From the NCBI GenBank assembly GCA_023512835.1, contig CM042091.1:39880107-39944106 (forward strand): a stretch of DNA of 64,000 bases, written 5' to 3'. The notes below the pieces were generated by a model, which was given only the letters and a program-made list of their open reading frames with translations, did no database searches and was not told the DNA's origin. Shown here piece after piece: positions 57,499 through 64,000 of the stretch. Source of the DNA: Taxillus chinensis. Lineage: Eukaryota; Streptophyta; Magnoliopsida; Santalales; Loranthaceae. The translations under genes were made by a program, and so were the position numbers. The first letter of the stretch is position 1, and every line of letters begins with the position of its first letter.

Positions 57499-57663
57499 AC
57501 ACAGAGGAATTTTCTCAAACACCTAAGGTGCACTCGACACGTAGCAAAAACAAAAAGATACCAGGTAACACCGTACTAGCAAAAGTACAAGAAAATAAAA
57601 TTCCAGATCACAAATAAACTTGAGCACCTAATGTCACTTAGTCCTAACAATGTTTGGCGTGCC

Positions 57664-57680
57664 TCCCGGCAACGGCGCCA
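57664..57680 (-). other. Primer binding site, F copy 3 (Asp tRNA type)
   Basis: Minus-strand TGGCGCCGTTGCCGGGA, six bases from LTR4 at 57687. Confidence 0.84.
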
Positions 57681-57686
57681 AAAACT

Positions 57687-59182
57687 TGACCCGCATAAAT
57701 TATGTCTGAAGGTTTTGCGGCAAGTGCACTGGTCAAGTAATAAAATGGAGTATTAAGACTCCGGTTGTCGAACCCACAGGGAGGTAGCTAATCTTGTTAA
57801 GCAGAAGCACTAAGCTAACAAGTTGATTTTATGTCTGGACAATTGATGTTTGTTGTGCCAATATTTTGAACAAAAAAATATTAAATCAGAATGTTGGCAA
57901 GCGGTTGGTATAGACATCTAGGGTCACAATGTTTACCACCCAATCGATTGTACTAATCAGGTTATGGCTCTTGTTTATGTTCTAGTTCAAGTTCATGTTG
58001 ATTATCTCCTACCTATCTTACATTTGGTCCATGTTAAGATAGATTTAAGGCTTTTATCCCATTTGGTCCATGCGAATAAAAGTGATCAAGGTAGACAAAC
58101 AATCTAATAGTTGCGAGACTTGGTCCATCATGCAATATTAAATCTAATTCACTAGTGTTCCACCCTAGACAAGGGCTAAGATTACCTAATCATGCATAAA
58201 CTAGGCATTTCCATTCAAGCAAGTGAATTAAACAAGAACTGAATTCTATTTTATTGAACAACCATAACCAAACTGACTACAATTTATTGGGGGCTACATT
58301 GCTCCCCTAGACTAACAAGACTACTCCATAATCATGACAAAAACAACAACAATCATAAGAAAGAACATGATTACAGTACCAGGACAATAAAGGAAGACCC
58401 CAAGATGAACCAGGACTCCGGCCTCCAAAGACTCCGGCGTCCGTTGCCCAAACTCACTCCTTGCCAAGGACAATCCGATCTTTTAGCAATGGCTATAGCT
58501 CTTTTCAGAACTCAGATCAGATTCTCCTCCTCAAGATGATTTACAATGCCTCCAAAGACTCCTATTTATAGGTTTTAGTGGGCCAAATTAGGGTTACAAA
58601 AGGTGTGCCCTAATTATAAATGTGGTCGCAGCCAAAACGACGTCGTTTTGGTTAGTGACACTAATCGACGTTCTAGGCGAAATAAAACTCAAACTACACC
58701 AACTTTGACCCCAGTTCTTTAGAGGAAAATGATTAAAGCAACAAAATACATCATTGGGAGCACAAAAATGCTTGCACGTGAGAATGCACGTGAGAAGACC
58801 CTTTTCACGTGCAGCTCCAATTTGACTCAAATTTGCTCCAAAGCTTCCTCTTGAGTTGTAGAAGGCATCCATGCAATAAAATCCTTGCACGTGAGAATGC
58901 ACGTGAGAAGGCATTTCACGTGCACCTTGATTTTGCCTTCATTTTGCTTCCATCTTCTTCCTGTAGCTTCCTTGTGAGTTGATGGAGTGATCTAGCCAAA
59001 GTGTGTGGGACAAGGTTGCTCCAAAACCTGCCAAAAACACTCAAAAAGTACCACTATACACCAAACAGGGTCTTCCTAGGGGTTAGAGCAAATATGTCGA
59101 AAATAACATGCAAATAGGTACAAAACATACGCTAAAACACCCTATATAAGGTATAGGATAACGGCATAAATGCACGTTGTCA
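57687..59182 (-). repeat. F LTR4 (outer; 5' LTR of copy 3)
   Basis: 1,496 bp, with the outer-type variants shared with LTR1. The palindrome is at 58634-58649. Its outer end (59182) abuts the second GCAGC duplication and the resumed B RNase H frame. Confidence 0.95.
58562..58570 (-). promoter_or_regulatory. TATA box of F LTR4, likely promoter of copy 3 and the array
   Basis: Minus-strand TATAAATAG, 63 bases downstream of AAAACGACGTCGTTTT at 58634. It is the outermost 5' promoter of the array. Confidence 0.65.
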
Positions 59183-60954
59183 GCAGCTGTCATCTTTGCC
59201 TTGAAGAGTTGGCAACATTACCTTTTGGGGAGAAGTTCATTGTGTTTTCTGACCACAAGAGCCTTCAGTACATCTTTACTCAGAAGGACTTGAATTTGAG
59301 GCAGAGGAGATGGGTGGAGTATTTGCAGACCTTTGACTTTACTCTTGCCTATACCCCGGGCAAGGGTAATGTTGTGGCTGACGCGCTGAGTAGAAAAGGG
59401 AAGGCTGAGGTGGCCATGAGAGAGTGGAAGCTGATGGAGCAATTGGCGATGTTGCAGCTGCAGCCTGTTGTTCGTGATGGTGGGACAGTCCTGAGTCCTC
59501 TGGTTGTTGTGCCTGAGTTGTACCAAAGCGTCCGGGAGGGACAATTGGGTGACATTGAGTGTGAAGTTCTCTGTGCCCATATCGAGGCTGGTGAGCTATC
59601 TGCGGACTGGACAGAGGGTCCTGAGCATGAGTTGTCTTTTCAGGGGTGGCTAGTAGTGGCTTCTTTTCTTCGGGACGAGGTGATGAGGGAGTTTCATCAG
59701 TCTAAGCTTGTTGTGCATCCAGGGGGTACAAAGATGTATCATGCGCTTCGGGGACACTTTTGGTGGCCTGGGATGAAAAGAGATGTAGCTGCTTTTGTTT
59801 TGAGGTGCCTCACTTGTCAACAAGTGAAGGCTGAGCACCAGAGGCCAGCGGACATGTTACAGCCGTTGCCAGTAGCCGAGTGGAAGTGGGACCACATAGC
59901 GATGGACTTTGTAACTGGACTTCCACCCACCGCTGGGCGGAAGGACATGATTTGGGTGATTGTGGACCGGCTGACTAAGTCAGCCCATTTTCTTGCTGTC
60001 CACGAGCGGGATTCCATCGGGGCCTTAAGTCAGCTGTATGTGAACGAGGTGGTGCGACTGCATGGGGTGCCATCATCAATTGTGTCCGACAGGGATTCAC
60101 GGTTCACTTCTCATTTTTGGGCAGGCTTGCAGGAGGCTATGGGGACAACACTTAACTTGAGTACAGCCTTTCACCCTGAGACTGACGGCTAGACAGAGAG
60201 GACGAATCAGACTTTGGAGGACATGTTACGGGCCTGTGTGTTAGATTTTGGGGGTTCGTGGGCAACTCACCTTCCTTTGGTGGAGTTTGCCTACAACAAC
60301 AGTTATCAGGCATCCATTGGGATTGCTCCTTTTGAGGCGTTGTATGGGCGGCCGTGTCGCTCACCTTTGTGTTGGACCGACGTGGGGGAGACATCTCTCT
60401 TGGGACCACAGTTGGTTCAAGAGGCTACCGAGAAGGTTAAGTTGATTCGCCAGTGGTTATTATCAGCTCAGAGTCGGCAGAAATCCTATGCGGACCAGCG
60501 GCGGCGACCTTTGGAGTTTTCTGTGGGCGATCATGTGTTTCTCCGTGTCTCTACACGACGTGGACATCGGCGCTTTGGGAGAGGTTCCTAACTCTCTCCC
60601 CGGTTCATTGGTCCTTTTGAAGTTATAACTCGTGTAGGGCCTATAGCTTACCGGTTAGCATTGCCACCGCGATTGAGTCGCGTGCACAATGTGTTCCACG
60701 TGTCCCAGTTGAGGAAGTACCATCCTGACCCCACTCATGTGATCGATTGGGGGACATTGGATATTGAGGATGACATATCCATTGTTGAGGCCCCTATCCG
60801 TATCCTAGATCAGCGGGAGAAGCTTTTGCGTGGTCGTGCTATTCCTTTGGTTTGCGTACTGTGGCAGCACCGTGGTATTAAGGAGGAGACTTGGGAACGG
60901 GAGTCTTTGATGAGTGAGCAACACCCAGAATTGTTCGAGGACGAACACTCTTAA
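59183..60954 (+). pseudogene. Element B RNase H end, integrase and chromodomain (two nonsense codons)
   Basis: The frame rejoins 22365 after the duplicated GCAGC (AAVIFALKSWQHYLFGEKF, VFSDHKSLQYIF). Integrase follows: zinc-binding [11 protein letters not shown]...[11 protein letters not shown], then the first Asp ([11 protein letters not shown]) and the second ([12 protein letters not shown]). A TAG at 60190-60192 replaces the CAG seen in E, just before the third catalytic residue (TERTNQTLE). A TAA at about 60588-60590 replaces the AAG of E (RGSKLSPRF). The end, [18 protein letters not shown] plus chromodomain ([19 protein letters not shown]), stops at 60952-60954. The open part 59170-60192 is long, but the gene cannot make full-length integrase as read. 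Confidence 0.92.
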
Positions 60955-61235
60955 GGGTGGAGGGGTGGCTGTTGGCTGGTGTATTTATGTTTCCTTCCGA
61001 CTTTTGACTTTTATTTGTATTGAATGTGTTAATAAAATGTGCTTGAGATGGGTATTTGTAACGTGGATGTTTCCATAGATTGTAATACATGTGGTTATAG
61101 ATTGTGGTGGCACTGTGTTATGTGCTATTGTGTACAATGGGAGGTGTATGACCCATTAGGGTGTTGTGGTTTGATGTGTTGTTTTCCTCGCATGTTGTTT
61201 CTTTTCGAGGACGAAATGTTTTAAGGGGGAGAGGA
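60955..61235 (+). other. Element B 3' untranslated region with polypurine tract
   Basis: Noncoding sequence after the pol stop. The polypurine tract TTAAGGGGGAGAGGA (61221-61235) touches the 3' LTR. TTTCGAGGACGAAATGTTTT precedes it, as in E. Confidence 0.85.
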
Positions 61236-61722
61236 TGTAATGACCCACATTTTTGGGATGTGAGGAGTGTGTCACAGTTTTGCCGTTTTGGGTGGAAATT
61301 ATCGGGTTTTAGGGAGTTTTCTTTCCACACACTTTGGCTTAATCATCTTGTATGTTGATAAGCAAGCAAGAAGCAAAGTTTGAGCCCAATTGGGAGTGCA
61401 CGTGAAAATGCACGTGAGAATGCTTTTCACGTGCAAGGAGATTTTTGCATGAGAGCCTTCCTGATGTTGTTCCAAGGCTTGTGGTGAAATTCTAGAGCTT
61501 TTGGAGGTGCCCGTGAGAATGCACGTGAGAATGCTTTCTCACGTGCAGCCTCCATTACCTTTGTTTTGTTGTTCTAATCCTCTTTTGCTAAAGGACTATG
61601 GTGAAATTATGAGTGCTTTGTCCTGTGTGTTGCAAAAAGGTTGTAGTCTGTCATCAAAACTACGTCGTTTTGATGTTGGGATTCATTTAATCAAAACTAT
61701 GTCGTTTTGGGGTTTGAGTTGT

Positions 61723-61731
61723 CTATATATA
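61723..61731 (+). promoter_or_regulatory. TATA box of the B 3' LTR
   Basis: CTATATATA, after the two palindromes near 61656 and 61693. Transcription from here would run into the C LTR. Confidence 0.6.
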
Positions 61732-62319
61732 GAGGTGAAGACTCCTTGTTTTAGGTTTAGGGTTCTCTTCAGCTGCTGCAGCCGTCGTAGAGAGAGAGAG
61801 GGAAGGAAGGGGAGCTGCTAGTTGCTGCCGGAGCGTCTTGTGTGGGGAGGACGCCGTCGAGCGCGGGAGCAAGGAGGATCTGCTTTAAGGTAGGGGTTTT
61901 GTCCTTCCTAATCTCTCTCTGTTCTAGGGTTCTTGGGTAGATTATGGTTTATATCTGCTTATATATATATTATATATGTAAATCCATATAGGTGTGATCT
62001 CCTATATGGATGTTGGCCTTCAATGGCGTTTCTGGTGTGTTTCTAGTGTTAGTGTGATGCATGTAAAGTGTTCGATAAAATGCCTGTGTGACATGCCTAT
62101 TACATGTTTGACAAAATGCCTGTGTGTATATGCCCGTTACATATTTGAGAAAATGCCTGTGCGGCGGGGTTCATGAGCCTGTGAATGTATGCACGCTACA
62201 TATTCGATACTGTGTCTGTGAAGTTATGCACACCAAGTGTTTGGTTTTATACCTGTGAGGCTATACATGCTAAGTGTTTGATGTTATGTCTGTGTGACTA
62301 TGTGTGGCTATGTGTGCTA

Positions 62320-62578
62320 TGTTTTGTGAAACCCGGTAGCTGTGGAAGCTCGGGACTGTTTTGTGACACCCGGTAGTTGTGGAAGCTCGGGCCTATTTCA
62401 TAGAACCCGGTGGTTGTGGAAGCTCGAGACTGTTTTGTGAAACCCGATAGCTGTGGAAGCTCGGGACTGTTTTGTGAAACCCGGTAGCTATGGAAGCTCG
62501 GAACTGTTATGTGAAACCCAGTAGCTGTGGAAGCTCGGGCCTATTTCATAGAACCCGGTGGCTGTGGAAGCCCAGAAT
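62320..62578 (+). repeat. 37-bp minisatellite in the B 3' LTR, 7 units
   Basis: Seven exact-length 37-bp units (7 x 37 = 259 bp). Units 1 and 2 match the first two of the 5' LTR, and unit 7 matches its last. Units 3-6 are the extra block and repeat the same alternation of TGTTTTGTG and TATTTCATAG starts. Confidence 0.93.
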
Positions 62579-63095
62579 TGTAAATGTTACCCTATGTGGC
62601 TGTAGACATGATAGCCTGTGTGGCTATGGCAAAGGTTGTACATGTGACTTGTGTGTTGATGCTTGACCGGATTATAAACTGCTTGTACCTTGTTGTCACT
62701 ACACTGCACTTATGCACGTCCACATGTAGATGATAGGAGCATGGGATGGGTCGGGGAGACATGATCCCTACTGAGCTGTGGTTGCTCACCCCTCCTACCG
62801 TGTCATTTTCTTACAGGGACCTATAGGCGTTAGGTGGGAACCAAGGAAGACCTACTTGTGGCTTGCTTATTGTTCTTGAATTTTGTTGTCTTTATGAACT
62901 TTGTAACCCCAGTGGGGAGATCTTGTAATGTGGAGCTTAATGTAATAAATGTAATGTTTGAACTTAATAAATATTTGGTTTTGTCTCTCAATATAAAATG
63001 TGATGCGTACGTTGTATTCTAACCCCTTTATCCAAACCCGGGTAAAGGGAGGGTCATGTTCCGGTCTCCTCGGGTTGGAAATCCGAGGCGTGACA

Positions 63096-63255
63096 TTCCC
63101 CCAAAATCTAGGGTTCATACTCAATGTCATAAATCATGATAAATTCGTGCAGTTCCAAAACAGATTCAAAATAAGGAGTTTAAAGACACCAACTTCGAGT
63201 GATTCTTTGAGCTCCACAAACTCAAATCGCCCCAAATCGCCAATGCACCAAGCTT

Positions 63256-63286
<31 letters not shown>

Positions 63287-63509
63287 AAACGCACAAATGT
63301 GATAGCGTAAAGTGAGCTCTTTCTTTTCCTGTTATTTATATTTTTGCCAGTCATTGACCAATAACTGACCTAGTCAATCATTGACCTAGTCAATAATTGA
63401 CCTCCCCACACAATAATTGACCTCCAAGGTCCCAAACTCCAAATTTAGTCAAATTATAGTCAAAACGCTCGAAATGACGAGCACAACAGTAAGCAGATAT
63501 TATCACACT
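63096..63509 (-). repeat. Element C 5' LTR, remaining part (promoter side)
   Basis: It resumes after B at the TTCCC copy of the target duplication. On the minus strand it contains a TATA box (TATAAATA at 63333-63340) followed by a GA repeat (63260-63286), the same promoter-to-leader order as in the other LTRs. A run of TGACCTAGTCAAT-like repeats lies at about 63350-63420. The exact LTR start is not certain; it lies at or just before 63509, where LTR G begins. Confidence 0.65.
63333..63340 (-). promoter_or_regulatory. TATA box of the C LTR
   Basis: Minus-strand TATAAATA, with the GA tract 47 bases downstream. The transcribed part is now split by the 55-kb B insertion. Confidence 0.55.
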
Positions 63510-64000
63510 TGATAACGTGCATGTTTGCCATTATTCTAGTATATATTTAGGGTGTTAAAAAGCATGATTAAACCTTAATTTATCCATATTTCTTAGATAT
63601 TTGCTCTAACACCCTAGGAAGACTGGTTGGCCTATATATATGTGTTTTTGAGCTATTTTGGCAGGTTTTTAGGCAATTTCATCTTATGGACACCAGCCAA
63701 ATCACTTCATTTATCAAAGAAGGGACTTGTGGTAAAATGGGGCAGCCTAAGGAGGCAAAATAAGGGTGCACGCCATATGGACCCTTATGACGTGCAAGGA
63801 TTTTATTGCAGCCCTGCCTTCTACACATTCCAAGGAAGCTTGGAGCAAAATTTCAGACCATTTGGAGGTGCACATCATATGACCATATGACGTGCAATAT
63901 GCCGTGCAGCCGGATTTTTGCATCGATTGATTTTTTTATTATTTTAAACACTTTTCTCTAAAGCACTTAGTCCAAATTATGCTTGGTTCGAGTTGTACTC
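63510..64000 (+). repeat. LTR G, start of an F-related LTR (runs off the right edge)
   Basis: It begins TGATAACGTGCATGTTTGCC, matching the start of the F LTR read on its own strand (TGACAACGTGCATTTATGCC). It continues to match in blocks (TATTTAGGGTGTT, ATATTTGCTCTAACACCCTAG, TTTTGGCAGGTTTT). It carries the hairpin module at 63768-63795 (GCACGCCATA/TATGACGTGC) and a second near 63872-63908. It is clearly diverged from F, so it is a related family or an old copy in the plus orientation. Confidence 0.75.

Larger units (their letters stand above)
22366..59182 (-). mobile_element. F: tandem array of an Athila-like Ty3 element (four LTRs, three internal regions)
   Basis: The order on the plus strand is LTR1 22366-23861, internal 1 to 34121, LTR2 34122-35617, internal 2 to 45898, LTR3 45899-47395, internal 3 to 57686, LTR4 57687-59182. 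Repeat periods are 11,756, 11,777 and 11,788 bp. All copies point to the minus strand. The whole is flanked by GCAGC (22361-22365 and 59183-59187), and the B RNase H frame rejoins across it. Inner LTRs touch internal sequence directly (PBS on one side, polypurine tract on the other) with no duplication. RT motifs, the Asp-type PBS and a reading frame after integrase place F near Athila. Confidence 0.93.
7925..63095 (+). mobile_element. Element B: full-length Tekay-type Ty3 chromovirus, split by E and by the F array
   Basis: B runs from the 5' LTR start (TGTAATGACCC at 7925) to the 3' LTR end (CGTGACA at 63095). Its 5' LTR is interrupted by E (9317-18468) and its RNase H gene by the F array (22366-59182). 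Without these and their 5-bp duplications B is 9,192 bp, close to E at 9,152 bp. The flanks read TTCCT (7920-7924) and TTCCC (63096-63100), a target duplication with one mismatch. Both sides belong to the C LTR. The gene order is gag, protease, RT, RNase H, integrase, chromodomain. Confidence 0.92.
61236..63095 (+). repeat. Element B 3' LTR (1,860 bp)
   Basis: TGTAATGACCC...GGCGTGACA. It has two hairpin modules (about 61400-61435 and 61508-61547), two ACGT palindromes (one now AAAACTATGTCGTTTT), a TATA box at 61723 and a GA tract near 61788. The putative intron runs 61890-62816 (TTTAAG|GTAGGG to TTTTCTTACAG|GGACC), with seven 37-bp repeats inside it. It differs from the 5' LTR by scattered substitutions and by repeat number. 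Confidence 0.93.

Overview
The window looks like plant nuclear DNA, probably from a eudicot, lying in a block of repeats. I see no host gene in 64 kb. Nearly all of it is LTR retrotransposons of the Ty3 superfamily, inserted into one another on both strands. Two lineages are present. Elements A, B, D and E are Tekay/Del-type chromoviruses: their PBS reads TGGTATCAGAGC (initiator Met tRNA type), their zinc knuckles are CCHC, and their integrase ends in a chromodomain. C is a more distant Ty3 element with the same PBS. F is an Athila-like element: its PBS starts TGGCGCCGTTGCCGGG (tRNA-Asp type), and it carries an extra open reading frame after integrase. The species cannot be told from the sequence.

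Layout from left to right. D (minus, 1-879) is cut by A (plus, 880-about 4414). A is truncated in gag and abuts C (minus, about 4415-7924), whose LTR resumes at 63096-63509. B (plus, 7925-63095) sits in the C LTR. Inside the B 5' LTR is a complete element E (minus, 9317-18468) with a TGATC target-site duplication. Inside the B RNase H gene is a 36.8-kb insertion F (minus, 22366-59182) with a GCAGC duplication. Removing E, F and their duplications leaves B 9,192 bp long, against 9,152 bp for E. At the right edge an F-related LTR, G (plus), begins at 63510.

F is the most unusual part. It is a tandem array of four LTRs (about 1,496 bp) and three internal regions (about 10.3 kb), with one target-site duplication around the whole. 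The two outer LTRs share base variants that the two inner LTRs lack, so simple unequal exchange between its own LTRs is not enough. Each internal region reads gag, aspartic protease, RT, RNase H and integrase, then a separate 2.3-kb reading frame with its own TATA box. That frame joins a domain like the putative plant transposon protein family to a Ulp1-like (C48) cysteine protease whose His, Asp, Gln and Cys are all visible.

Several signals cross family lines. A hairpin-forming module lies in the U3 of the LTRs and is repeated, inverted, upstream of the F protease frame. The ACGT palindrome AAAACGACGTCGTTTT lies just upstream of the TATA boxes. The A, B and E LTRs each look as if they contain a spliceosomal intron, and their minisatellites lie within it. 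Many reading-frame breaks are one-base indels at CAG/CTG or CCGG sites, so some may be long-read base-calling errors in methylated DNA and not true decay.
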